Shown here in pieces: positions 19,858 to 31,537 of a stretch of 64,000 bases of DNA; the stretch's first letter is position 1, and every line of letters begins with the position of its first letter. The notes under the pieces were generated by a model. The model was given only the letters and a program-made list of their open reading frames with translations, was not told the origin of the DNA and did no database searches. The position numbers and the translations under genes were made by a program. This stretch comes from Adiantum capillus-veneris (taxonomy: Eukaryota; Streptophyta; Polypodiopsida; Polypodiales; Pteridaceae), in contig CM043971.1 in assembly GCA_014529385.2 (NCBI GenBank), positions 96,089,882-96,153,881 on the forward strand, in the 5' to 3' direction.

Positions 19858-21311
19858 TTGAAAGTGGCCCAAACAATATTCGACCTCCAAAAGCGGATAT
19901 CATGGTAATTGGCAAGACCCCTTTCAAAAGAAAATTACCTCCAGCTTCCTTGACCAAAGAGATAGGATCAAGCTCTTCATCACCAAAAGGTAAAGAGCCT
20001 AATGTCTCTATTACAGTTCACGAAACTACAGAAAGACAGAGACAAGATATTTTAGAATCCCCAGCAATAAGTATTGATGGTATTCAGGCAGAAGATCTAC
20101 CATTTCTAACCCAAGCAGGAAAGATAGACTCCTCTATCTATCATTCTCATAAGAAGGAAGAAACTATTCTAGATCCAGAATACCCTCTTAGCCCACAAAC
20201 TGATCAAGATAAGGCTAAATGGATCAATACTAAAGTAGCCATACTTAGGTCAGCATGGTATGGAGACTGGAGACGATTCTACAATGAAGCTTCTGATTCA
20301 GAAGCTGAAATATCTGAAGAAGCTGACCCTCCAAAGCAATTGGATGATGAACAGATCAGGCCAATTAACCTAGAAGCTATAAAGAAAGCATGGATCAATC
20401 CAATCGACAGACAGGTTCAGCAATGGATTGACGATCCTACAGAACTTCAGGTTCTTGCTCAAGAAATAGATGATAAACTTACCCATGAGCCAAACTCAAG
20501 AGAATCATCTATACAGAGAAAAAGAAAAGAAAAGCAACCATTAGAAAACTGGTTCTCTCCAACAAGCACCCAATCAGAAGCCTCTAACTATTCAAATCTG
20601 ATTCTTTCTAAACTTGACAACCTTCAAGGAGCCATTGATGACATCCGAACAACCATGTGCCACAACACAAGGCTGATCATGAACAATCATCAAAGCCTTA
20701 AGAAGATCACCAAACAGGTAAAAAGGTTCATCTCTTCGCAACAAGAAGAAATTCAGAAACCACTAACTGGAGACAATAGTCTCTCTCCCCTAAAAGGAGT
20801 CTCCATTACAATAATTCTGAATATACAATTTCAGAATTCCCTTCATGCTATAATCGACACAGGAGCCAGCCTAACTCTCCTAAATGAAAGGTTAGTTCCT
20901 GAAAACTATTGGGAAAAACTAGATAAACCATTTCTGATAAAGTGTGCTAACAAATCTGAGGAACCGATAAAAAATCAAGCCAGATTATGGTTACTGCTTG
21001 GTAAAGTCAGAATACTTGTCTATGTCTATCTCTGCTCTCAGCCTAGTTATGATATGATCATCGGCAATGATGTTCTAGATAAACTAGAGCCCACCACATT
21101 TACTGATAAATATTTTAAATTCCGATGGAAGGCAAAACGACATCATGGAAAGATCCTACACCAACTTCAGTATACCATTCCTGCTCATGAATGGCCCAAT
21201 GTATATCTTCATGAGTTTAATCTAACTCAATCTGAAGTTGTAACCTCGCCATCAGCAGCTACCTATCCCGCCACAACCTGTCCATTCCTCCACGACGGAC
21301 TCCACGTATAA
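19858..21311 (+). pseudogene. EPRV-2 copy A variant linker and aspartic protease, no RT
   Basis: Right after AATGAATATGG copy A departs from copy B. The frame stays open to 21311. It encodes a hydrophilic linker, a helical stretch with heptad pattern (NLILSKLDNLQGAIDDI and following, about 20600-20750), then a retropepsin-like domain with IIDTGASLTLLNERL (Asp-Thr-Gly at 20856-20864) and YDMIIGNDVLDKL. About 110 codons later, at about 21315, the sequence rejoins copy B at the very end of RNase H. RT and nearly all RNase H are absent. The protease is clearly different from that of copy B. The uninterrupted frame of about 480 codons across this private block is notable in such a decayed array. 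Confidence 0.8.
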
Positions 21312-21395
21312 TACCTACAACGTCCTCGTTGTCATCCTATGACGTCTCATCATAAAGGCCGGGTGGAATAATACTATTTACTCCACTATCTCCCA

Positions 21396-22604
21396 GTGAC
21401 ACAAGCACTGATGTCATCCACGATGCTACGGCTGTGCCAACACATAGTGATTGGAAAAAAGCGTATGCAAAATGGAACACCTAAGAAGATTCTACTTTAG
21501 TGGAATACACATGATCACCTTAGTGAAAGACACATGTCCACTTTTTCTTTAGTAGAAGACCACATGTCCACTTTGTAGAATGCGCATTACGTAAAGCTTG
21601 TAAAGGAGGCCACCCACTCTCCTATAAAAGGAAGACCCCCCTTCATTGTAAATTATCTTGGTATGAGCTTAGCATATCTCGAAGTAAGCCTTGTATATCT
21701 CATAGTAAGCCTTAGACTATCTTATGTGAAGCATTAGCAAGAAAGGCATAGCCTTATGTTGTAATTCCCTACTTTGCAATTTCTACAACGATCCCCTGCA
21801 CACCTTGTCCATACTTTGTATGTCCAATTCCACTTAATATATTCCTTCCGCTTGCAATCGGAATAATACTATTTACTCCACTATCTCCCAGTGACACAAG
21901 CACTGATGTGATCCACGATGCTACGGTTGTGCCAGCACATAGTGACTGGAAAAAAGCGTATGCATAATGGAACACCTAAGAAGATTCTACTCTAGTGGAA
22001 TACACAGGATCACCTTAGTGGAAGACACATGTCCACTTTTTCTCTAGTGGAAGACCACATGTCCACTTTGTAGAATGCGCATAAAGGAAGCCACCCACTC
22101 TCCTATAAAAGGGAAACTCCCCTTCATTGTAAGTTATCTTGGTATGAGCTTAGCATATCTCGGAATAAGCCTTGTATATCTCATAGTAAGCCTTAGACTA
22201 TCTTATGTGAAGCATTAGCAAGAAAGCCATAGCCTTATGTTGTAATTCCCTACTTTGCAATTTATACAACGATCCCCTGCACGCCTTGTCCATACTTTGT
22301 ATATCCAATTCCACTTAATATATTCCTTCCGCTTGCAATCTTTATAGTGTGCGTATTTTGGTATCTGATACCAGGTATGAGCTTAGCATATCTCGGAGTA
22401 AGCCTTGTATATCTCATAGTAAGCCTTAGACTATCTTATGTGAAGCATTAGCAAGAAAGGCATAGCCTTATGTTGTAATTCCCTACTTTGCAATTTCTAC
22501 AACGATCCCCTGCACACCTTGTCCATACTTTGTATGCCCAATTCCACTTAATATATTCCTTCCGCTTGCAATCTTTATAGTGTGCGTATTTTGGTATCAG
22601 AGCC
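21396..22604 (+). repeat. R2, R3 and partial R4: tandem promoter/primer-site blocks
   Basis: R2 (21396-21859) stops at GCTTGCAATC, before the primer site. R3 (about 21860-22365) repeats the block from the RNase H end, with TATA at 22104, and stops inside the primer site. R4 (22374-22604) resumes downstream of the TATA box at GGTATGAGCTTAGC and reaches a complete primer site TGGTATCAGAGCC at 22592-22604 that serves copy B. The R3/R4 junction TGGTATCTGATACCA (22359-22373) is an inverted repeat of the half primer site. Confidence 0.88.
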
Positions 22605-22932
22605 ATTTTCAAGAGTCATTTTCCAGAGTCATTAATTAGTGTCTAATTAATCTCTTGCCATCATTAAGCTAAGGTTATCTTTCATACTACTAAGAAGGCT
22701 AGCAAAGTGTTTGTTCTCTTTCAACAACGACTGCCAAAGAATCAATTGGTGTTTTCCGAAATCGTGTTGTGAGACAAGGTCGCGTGGTCGCGTGGTCGCA
22801 TGGTCGCAGGTCCGACGGTCGCCGCAGGCATCTAAGAGTGTAACGCCACAGCCATCAAATCCTCGAGTAAATTCCAGCAGAAATTCCCGCAATAAACTCC
22901 TACCACACGACTCAATTTCAGGTAAACATTCA

Positions 22933-24360
22933 ATGGCATTCTTGAACAGATCTTTGTCAAAAGTGACCGAGTCTTTTGCACACCTCTCTATGGCTGTAGA
23001 AGAAGCCGAACCTTCTGCTCAATGGCAAATCCCAGAACTTAAACCCGATCAAGTATATAAACATAAAAATTTATTTAAACTTAGAGCCTCCACAGTCTAT
23101 CTAGATAATAGGTCAGTAGCATTTATTCCCTCCGATAACTTAATGCATTTTATTAAGCTTACTGAGATCCTCCAACATGACAAAGCAGAAGCCTTAAAAA
23201 AGGGTTATCACTTTGTTCACCTTGGATGTGTACAAATAGGTGTAAATCCTCTTTTTAGAGCAGGCTTAGCTGTATCATGCCTAATAATGATTTTAGACAC
23301 CAGACATAAGAATTTGTAAGATCAGTTCCTTGGCGGAATTGAAAGTAACCTTGCAGACGGACCAATCTATTTGCAAGTTCGCCCAAACTATAATGTGTCG
23401 CTAGACGACCCCTATTTTGGCAAAGCTCTAACGCTTGCAATAAAAATTGTTCGTTGTGATCTAAAGCATTTAATTCCCAATGTTGAAATGGCTTTCTCTG
23501 TTTTAGGTAGAGCAATTAACTCTGGGTTACCAGCAATATATGAAAGGTAAATTAACAGCAAGTGAGAAAAAAGATCATAAAGGGCAAAACATTATTATGC
23601 GCTCAGATGATCATTCTGAGATGCTTCGCTGCGATCAAATTGCTTGGTCCGAAGTTAAACTACCAGAAAATTGGACAGTTGATATACAGCCTACTTTAGA
23701 AACAGAGCTTATGAATAGAGTGCTAAATATAGATAGTTTAGATCCCTCTAATTATTTAATTAGTTCACGAAAGCCCATTTCTTTTGCTATTGTGCATAAA
23801 GCCCCTACAAAGTCTAGAGCTATGCGCGTAAAGGATTGCCAACATTTGGAAACCTTTGAGCAAAAAGATAAAACCTTTTGCATGCATTGCTTAAGACTCC
23901 TAGAAAGATTAGACTCTTCTTCCTCTGCTTTTACCATACAGTTTTGCATGATCGAAGAAAAAGATTTTATTGTCTCTGACACAGATAAAATCTTTATAGC
24001 TCCTTATGTAACTATGATCGAGCAAAACCTCGCCCTGAATTGCTTCAAAGCATTTACAATACTGTCAAGTTGTATTTTCTTGCAAAGCAATTGAATGACT
24101 TGCATAAGTTAGTTAATGAGTCAACTCATAAACTTGCTCATATGCAAATTCAATTCCAACAAATGATTGACAGTTCTCCCTTCTCTGTACATACAGATTT
24201 AATAGTTCCCTCTTCCATTGAGTTACCTTACTTTTCATTTTATAAGCCTTCAAAGCATAATCGCTCTAGTCACTCTGGTAAAAATTTGTCCTTTAATGTC
24301 ATGACTGTTGATAAAGAACAGGATAGTTCTTCAGACATTGAACCGGGGTGGGAAGACTGG
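22933..24360 (+). pseudogene. EPRV-2 copy B movement protein (stop and frameshifts)
   Basis: Starts at the ATG at 22933 equivalent to 16319 in copy A and is nearly identical to it. Lesions: an in-frame TAA at 23317-23319, a frameshift near 23540 within the conserved AIYE-GKLT region, and another near 24030-24045. Downstream the frame runs on past GWEDW into the capsid N-terminal region without a stop at the place where copy A has TAG. This supports a single movement-capsid reading frame in the ancestor. Confidence 0.83.
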
Positions 24361-26692
24361 AACGCTGCGGAGCAGCTTTATTACCAGCCACGAAGTGGCT
24401 TATCAGACGAAGATGATACAGATCTTTACACTCTAGCTTGTTGCCACAAAAATCGCAACAAACTAATTGATAACGCAGGTAAGCCTCCATCTTCAAAACC
24501 CAAAGGTGTAACCATAGAATCCATCGACTACCAATGGACAGATGACCAACTCGAGCCAATATGGGATATGACCAATGCAGAACATAGAGTTGGAATCAAG
24601 GATTATGGTCCAGCATTTATCCATGGTGATTGGAATCAGTTCGACTCTTTCTATGATGAAAGAATTTACAATTCCTGACAATCTTTCATCTCCTCCAATA
24701 GAAATTGATAATCCTTTTTCCTAGGAAGAGTCAAAGATTGATGATTCACAAGCCGACATCTCTCTAGTGCCATTACACATGGAAAAAGATGAACCTATGG
24801 ATGAAGCCTCTACCAGAGCAGCCCAAGTTTCTAAATATCCCCAATTTGTGCAAGGAAGTAAAAAGGTAGGTGACATTACCTTTTATAACATTGATAATTT
24901 AGAACAAGAGGACATCATTCTTGTTCTAGAATATATGAATAATTGGATCTATCAGCAAATGCTATTTAGGCGAATGCGACAACAAACTGCAGTAGAAGCT
25001 GCAATAAATGGTTTTACAGGTATCCTCAAAAGATGGTGGGAAATGTTACCTCCAGAGATCAAAAACTCTATCTTACGACCTGCCGGTAATACATCGCCTC
25101 TATTACTACTAATAGAGAGCATCTACAAAGAATTCATTGGACATCAAGAAGATCAAGCATCGCTGGCCTTACAAGCCTTTCATGAGGCTCAAATCTGTAA
25201 TTTCTCCTCTATATGGGATTTTTGTATTTATTACAGAAATCTAATATACAAAGCAGGAAAATACCATTCTGGAGAAATCAAAGCAAAAATTGTGCACAAG
25301 CTACGAAAAGCTATAACAAAACTCCTTATAGAGAAGCTGGATAACCAAAATCTCAATCTCCAAACAGCAACTCTTGGAGATATAATCCAAGCTCTACAGG
25401 TGGTTATACAGGAACTCTGTATTCAGAAGCAGGCACAAAAGGAATTGAAGAATTCCAAACCTTCAAAGAAATTCTGCAAACAAAATTACTACTCCGGAGA
25501 TTTTGGATGCACAGATAAAAAGACAAAATGTTCTTCTAAGCATTCAAAGAAGGCCAAGAAGGAGAAAAACTATAGAAAGAAACCCAAGCACAAGTTTTTC
25601 AAGAAACGTAAGTCCACATCTTCTAAAAATGACAATAAATGTTTTATTTGTGGAAAACAAGGTCATTGGGATTCAGAATGTCCAAAGAAGAAAAAGTCAG
25701 TAGCATTCAAGAATATAATTCTTAAAGATGAATATAGCTACTCTGAGAAATCCTCCTCTGATATCTCTGACTTTGAGTTCAGTGTTGCTCAACTTGAAAG
25801 CAAAGTGCCTTCGACAGAAGAAAGCAGCTTCGACTCTGACTCAAGCTTTCAAGATTGTCCTATTGCAATGAATATCATGAGCCTAGAAGACTTCATGCCT
25901 ATTCCCTTCAACCCTCAACTCTGGAAAAGGTTTTCCAAAGGAAAACAACAGTTCAATTCAGATGACTATGCATCAAGCAATTCAGATTCTTCCTTTGAAT
26001 CTGAAAAACCAGGTAAGAAGACCTCTTCTCAACATACTTCTAAAGAAGCATCTAATTATCAGAAGCAGCTCAAAAATGCTCTACGTGAAGCCGACAAACG
26101 TAAAGCAACAGCTTTAGAAAGAATGATCATTCCAGCTTTCGCCACCAAAATGAAGCTAAAGCAAATTAAAGCAAGTCAGTCTCTCTTCGATCATAACTTC
26201 ATCAGTAATCTGGTCTCAGGCAAAATCAAAGCTCGACCTCTCCAAACTTTGCCACCAGGAAGAACACCTTCCAATTCTTCTAATTCTGATGAAGAAGCTT
26301 CTGATTTCCCTCAAGGTATTCCATCGACATCCCGTTCTAAACAGGATCACTCTTATAAAGAATTATGTCAAAAAGAGCAGGAATTGTGTCAACGCAAGCT
26401 TCTGTTTAAAAAACAGCAGGCTCTCTATAGATGGGAAGCCAATCTAACTGCCAGAGAAACCTCTTTCCTTTCTCGGGAGATGAGACTTCTCAATTCTTTC
26501 CAAATACCCCAACTCCACCTGCTCCAATTCCATGGGATATCTTACTTCCAAAAGAACAACCAGCTGAGTCAACTTCCAAAGGTAATCAACTATCTGAAAA
26601 AGATATTAAAAATCTAAAAGAGTTGATAACCCTGTTCAAGCAACTTAAGCCTCAGCTCGAAGAAACAATGGAGTCCACAGAAATGAATATGG
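24361..26692 (+). pseudogene. EPRV-2 copy B capsid region with intact CCHC knuckle
   Basis: The acidic N-terminal part runs to a TGA at 24676-24678. A second frame (from 24767) carries the capsid core: KVGDITFYNIDNLEQEDII, GFTGILKRWWEMLPPEI, a conserved FHEAQICNFSSIWDF block, the Lys-rich basic tract and the intact knuckle CFICGKQGHWDSEC (25640-25681). Next comes a Ser/Asp-rich acidic tail and a Glu/Gln-rich helical part. A frameshift near 26480 moves the reading into the protease frame. In caulimovirids this protein forms the icosahedral particle and packages RNA through the knuckle. Confidence 0.84.
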
Positions 26693-27128
26693 CCAACGAA
26701 ACACAAAACATCAATGAAAATAATGTAGCCATCCCTATTATAGGATTGCTAATCAAACCAAAAGGTTTTCAAGCAATTGCTCTAGATGCTTTAATCGATA
26801 CAGGTGCAGGAGGAAGCTTTGCGAAAAAAGCTTTATTCCCGTCAACTATGATCAAGCAATATCCAGAAGCCAAGCAGGTAAAATATGGTAATGGCTCCAA
26901 GGCAACGATCAGAGAATATGTCCATGCATGGATAGAGCTAGGCAATGCTAGATTACCTATTAGACTATCCTTACACAGTTCTAATATGTGCTATGATCTA
27001 GAAATTGGATTTGATCTAATATCAAAGCTAGCCCCTAGCACATTCACAGAAACAAGCTTTCATTGCTCTTATCTGGGTATATACTGCTCCAATTAAGCAA
27101 AGAGCCAGCTATGCTATTAATAGCTGTT
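26693..27128 (+). pseudogene. EPRV-2 copy B aspartic protease
   Basis: After the point where copies A and B diverge, copy B goes almost directly into a retropepsin-like domain: ALDALIDTGAGGSFAKKAL with Asp-Thr-Gly at 26797-26805, KYGNGSKATIREYVHAWIEL, and YDLEIGFDLISKLAP. It stops at 27094-27096 and the MITE-like insertion follows. Its second-half blocks resemble the EPRV-1 protease more than that of copy A. The enzyme cleaves the viral polyprotein. Confidence 0.82.
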
Positions 27129-27140
27129 TGGTTTCCATCA

Positions 27141-27809
27141 GGGTAGTTTTCGTTCGACGTACGGGACATCTAGTACCGTTCGGTCGGACCCGTTCCGTTC
27201 CGTACGTTTAGTACGTTCTGTATGATCAAAAAATGTAGCCGTTTATGACCGTTGGCGGCAGTTTTTGCACGCGTTAGTGGGCGTTTAGGGAGCCGTTTTG
27301 AAGCATGTTTGCAATCATGTGGCATGTACCAATGCCTATTGCCATGCTCTCCCTCTCACATCCATAATGCCCCATGCTCTTCCTCTTCCTATAATCTATT
27401 TAAGCAACTCCTCCACCTTGTTCTCAACACAACTTACAAGCTACAAGCTCTAGCCTCTCAATGCTCTCATCATCCATGTGCTCCCATTGAAGCTCTCAAG
27501 TGACAAGGCTCAAGCTCTCCTTCTCTCCCTTGGGTTTCTCCCCCTCAAGCTCCCATTGAAGCTCTCAAGTCTCAAGTGACAAGCTCTCCATCATCTCTCC
27601 CTTGGGTCTCTCCCTCTCAAGCTCTCATAATTGTAATCTGTCTAAATGTCAAGTTTCTTTAAGGCCTAAGCCTTAGGCTTAAGAATTATTTGTTTTTTTT
27701 ATATTTTGAACGTACATAACGTCATCGTACATCATAAATTTTTTTAGTTCGTTTAGTACCGCACATCGTCGTACGTGTACAAAACGTACAAGACCGTACG
27801 AGACCACCC
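27141..27809. mobile_element. MITE-like insertion, 669 bp, 12-bp flanking repeat
   Basis: Bounded on both sides by TGGTTTCCATCA (27129-27140 and 27810-27821). The ends form an imperfect inverted repeat, GGGTAGTTTTCGT against GGGTGGTCTCGT. It breaks the protease-RT part of copy B and is absent from caulimovirid logic. Interior is non-coding, with several ACGTAC-type motifs near both ends and a region of CTCTCAAG repeats in the middle. The duplication length (11-12 bases) is nearest to Mutator-like elements (usually 8-11). No transposase is seen, so it is non-autonomous. Confidence 0.8.
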
Positions 27810-27821
27810 TGGTTTCCATCA

Positions 27822-29368
27822 ACTATTGTGATAGCAAATTTAGAGAGTGGTTCCAAAAAGAAAAAGTAAAATACAAAACCCAAATAGAAGAAATAAAAGA
27901 AAGGATAATGCAGAGAACCTCCAACAACCCCTTAGCCTTCTGGGATGAAGAAAAATACATGATCACTCTTCTCACTATCCCTGAAGTTAATCCAACCAAA
28001 GCTTCCCACCCAAGAATGTCAATTTCCGATAATGAGCTTTGCCGCAGAGAAGTAGAAGAGCTACTGCAGAAAGGTATAATCCAACCATCCAACTCAAATT
28101 GGGCTTGCAGAGCTTTCTACGTCAACAATCACAGCGAACAAAAGCGAGGTTAGTAATTGATTACAAACCCCTGGACAAATTTATGGTCCCAAAGAAATTT
28201 CCTATCCTTCTTCAAGAAGACTTTGATCAGAAGAATAAATAGCGGAAAAGTCTTCTCCAAATTTAATCTGAAAAGCGGATTCTGGCAATTTAAGGTGCAT
28301 CCCAAAGATAGGTACAAAACAGCTTTTGTAGTACCTCAAGGAATGTATGAATGGATCTCTATGCCCATGGGATTAGCCAATGCCCCTTCAGAGTGCCAAC
28401 TCAGGGTTGAAATGATATTCGGCCCTATCAAAAAATTATGTCTTGTATATTTGGATGACATCCTTATATACTCTAAAAACATGGCAGAACACATAGAGCA
28501 TCTAAGGGAATTCTATGAGCTGCTAAGAAAAACAGGTCTCGTTCTATTCTACACCAAGTGCAGCTTCGCTCAAGAAGAAGTCGACTTTTTAGGCATTACG
28601 ATCTACAATGGATGTATAAAGCTACAGGAGCACGTATTAGCTAAAATCGCTAATACTCCCAATCATCTTAAAAATATCACCGAGCTCCAACAATTTCTTG
28701 GATGCCTAAATTGGATCAATTGGAATATCCCTTACTTAGCCACCCTTACAAAGAAAATAAGGGTACTTCTGCAGAAGAATAGTTCCAAACAATGGGAGGT
28801 CTCACACAGCAAAACCATCGAGTTAATCAAACTCATCTGTCAGCAACTTCCCCCACTAAAGTTACCCGGTGAAGGACAACTTATCCTCTACACCGATGCC
28901 TCTTTCGAAGCATGGGGAGCAGTCCTCTGTGAAGAAATTAATAATAAAGAAATGATGGTCTGCAGATTTGCAAGTGGATCCTTCCTAAAAGCCGAACAAA
29001 ATTATCCCTCTGCTCAAAGAGAGATTCTTGCTGCAAAATTAAGCATCAAGAAATTCAGGCTATTTCTTTTAGGACGAGTCTTCATTCTCCGAATGGATCT
29101 CAACAATTTCCCTGGATTTCTTACTTCCAAAAATGCCAGCGAAAATAAACGCTTCATCCGATGGGCCTCTTGGTTTGCCCAATGGGACTATAAGTATGAA
29201 CATATCAAAGGCACCCGCAACGTCCTCGCTAACATCCTAAGCCGTCTCATCCCACAGGCCGGGTGGAATAATATTATTTCCTCTCCACTATCTCCCAGTG
29301 ACACAAGCACTGATGTCATCCATGATGCTACGGCTGTGCCAGCACATAGTGACTGGAAAAAAGCGTAA
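27822..29368 (+). pseudogene. EPRV-2 copy B reverse transcriptase and RNase H
   Basis: After the MITE the pre-RT region has NPLAFWDEEKYMI, RREVEELLQKGIIQPSNSNW and CRAFYVNNHS. A short section (about 28105-28225) is in another frame (RLVIDYKPLDKFMVPKKFP), so two compensating frameshifts are present. The palm then runs open to 29368: KFNLKSGFWQFKVHP, MPMGLANAPSECQ, catalytic YLDDILIYSK (28448-28459), and FLGCLNWI. RNase H follows with LYTDASFEAWGAVLCEE (Asp at 28895), QREILAAKLSIKKF and the terminal ANILSRL. Gene order and motifs are those of Caulimoviridae. This is the only RT-bearing copy in the array. Confidence 0.9.
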
Positions 29369-29744
29369 GCATAATGGAACACATAAGAAGATTCTGAAAG
29401 ACACATGATCATCTTAGTGGAAGACACATGTCCACTTTTTCTTTAGTGAAAGACCACATGTCCACTTTGTAGAATGCGCATTACATGAAGCTTGTAAAGG
29501 AAGCCACCCACTCTCCTATAAAAGGAAGACTCCCCTTCATTGTAAATTATCTTGGTATGAGCTTAGCATATCTCGGAGTAAGCCTTGTATATCTCATAGT
29601 AAGCCTTAGACTATCTTATGTGAAGCATTAGCAAGAAAGGCATAGCCTTATGTTGTAATTCCCTACTTTGCAATTTCTACAATGATCCCCTGCACACCTT
29701 GTCCATACTTTGTATGTCCAATTCCACTTAATATATTCCTTCCG
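29290..29744 (+). promoter_or_regulatory. R5: terminal promoter block of the caulimovirid array, truncated
   Basis: Repeats the promoter block after the RNase H end, with TATA at 29517-29522. It stops at ATTCCTTCCGCT, some 35 bases before where the primer site would be, and passes directly into TA-rich DNA. Confidence 0.85.
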
Positions 29745-29860
29745 CTATATATATATATATATCTGTGTATAAATATATGTATGTCTATATACGTATGTGT
29801 GTGTGTACACGTATATAGACATACATATATATATACACACACACACATATATATATGCAT
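29745..29860. repeat. TA/TG-rich microsatellite at the right end of the array
   Basis: ATATAT runs mixed with GTGTGT and CACACA. It is the right-hand counterpart of the (TA)n tract at 15441-15515. Confidence 0.9.
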
Positions 29861-31085
29861 GGTATAAATCTACGCCCAAGAGAAACCAAACATGAACCTT
29901 AATTAATACGGCCATACAAATGATCCTATTAGCGTTTTGCAGAGATCCGTGCGACTTTCATTTGCTTTATACTTGTATCGAGCCCCACTTGGTTGATTTG
30001 TGACGCTTCACTGTCTTGATATGCTACCGTAAACTGCTTTAAACTGGACAAAACTATAGACTTCACATATCTGCAATAGCTTTTCAAAGATAATGGTGCA
30101 GGTTGACACCCACGTTCGGCAGCCAAATGGCCCTTATTCATCAAACTGTCATATCAATACATATGTTTACTCTTAGCTTTGAGGCAACGCCCCCCATGTT
30201 TACTCAACAGTCAAGTCTTAAGTAGCTGATGTGAGTAGCAGCTGTGGGACAGAGTTCAAAACACAGATTTCTGCAAGTAGCTTGCATCCCTTAGCCTACA
30301 AGCTGGCAGCGTTAAAAGCATCATTTAAGAAGGAAAAACTACCAAATTTTACAACGACAAAAATCAAAACTCCTTTGAGTACCAACCCTTTTCTTGAAAA
30401 TAAAGAAGAATAAGGTCAAGCACACTAGGAGGGCAAAGAATGCAGTTACCTCATTAAAAAATTTCCACCAGTGACAAGTCGCAATGCCTGCTTGCCAAGT
30501 TCTACTTTGCATTGAGTATGAATTGCCTTCCCAGAACGCTGCTGATCAATAACTTACATTATCTTCTCCTTTTCCTTTTGCGGATGTTAGGCCGCATCTT
30601 CAATGCAAGCATGATGAATCTCCAACTCATGTTAATTATAAGAATGACTTGCTTTCCTGAACAAGAAAGCTGAAGAAACTTTAATTCCACAACTGGAGGA
30701 GGAGCCATCCCTTGGCAGGTTAAAAAGTGTACCACATTGAAAATTTCTTCCACACTGTTCCCACTTTTTCTCCCTGTCCTCCAGAAGTTCCTACACATTA
30801 GACATCAGATCATCAGAACGTAGGGCACCACGCCTACCTCACATTTCACACTTAAAGCAGTCTACCAGGGTCACCAAGATGGTCAGCATAATTGACCCTG
30901 AGCAGTAAGTATCAATGGGAAGCACTTATTGAAGGTCCGGAGTAGAGAGGAATTCTAGCTCTACCAAACTCTGCAGTGTGAGCAAAGGGCGAGGGGGCGT
31001 GACCCTGGAGGGCAGGGGAAACCCCCTCCATGCAAAAGACTCCCTTCACTTTTCAAGCACACTCACCAACAAACAAAGGCCCAAA

Positions 31086-31136
<51 letters not shown>

Positions 31137-31537
31137 CGTGGGTGTGCATGTGGGCAAGTAAGTGTGCGCGTGCTCATGCATGTGTGCGCACGGTTTTTTT
31201 TGGGAGAGAATGGGGGAGGGGGGGCATTTTGTTTACCTGGTAATAAGGTCACCCAATTTCGAAGTTTGACTGCCTGCTTCCCTATTTGTGAATGATTATG
31301 CCCCACTTTCCATCCTCTCTTTGATAGCAATTGGCAGCTGTCTGTGATCATCTTCTAGCGCTGAAGGTATCTTTCACCTGGTCCTTTGTGTGAGCATGAT
31401 GATTCTTCCATATGCTTTCATTTAAAGAACAACTAGAGCAGATCAGCTTGAGAGTTGTTGCTCAAGAAAAGTCCCAAGGCTGGAGGAGGTGCCCCTTGAT
31501 ACATAAAAAATTGAAAACTGCCCCTTATGGTTTCCTC
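29861..31537. other. No recognisable gene; (TG)n tract
   Basis: Reading frames here are short and show no family I recognise. Two minus-strand frames of 71 and 79 codons (30144-29929, 30798-30559) could be exons of an unknown gene but nothing supports this. A pure (GT)n tract lies at 31088-31128 followed by alternating GC. The segment next to 31538 is probably the 3' untranslated region of the PPR gene. Confidence 0.6.

Larger units (their letters stand above)
15516..29744 (+). mobile_element. EPRV-2: endogenous caulimovirid array, head-to-tail copies A and B
   Basis: Contains promoter/primer-site block R1 (15519-16010), copy A (movement protein, capsid, variant protease, no RT), blocks R2, R3 and partial R4 (21396-22604), copy B (movement protein, capsid, protease, RT, RNase H) and block R5 (29290-29744). 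Each complete block carries the RNase H end, a CTATAAAA box and, where complete, TGGTATCAGAGCC. Gene order is that of Caulimoviridae; the movement-capsid-protease-RT parts appear to derive from one long polyprotein, as in petuviruses. Shared parts of A and B look more than 90 per cent identical by eye. All frames are broken, and TA-rich sequence flanks both ends. Genus cannot be set from the sequence alone. Confidence 0.9.

Noticed and set aside
29929-30144. Minus-strand 71-codon frame that could be an exon
   Set aside because: No known motif, no supporting neighbours, and length is within chance expectation.
31088-31139. Alternating GT/GC tract as a regulatory Z-DNA element
   Set aside because: Similar tracts occur at several places in the window (37690, 47247); ordinary microsatellites explain them.
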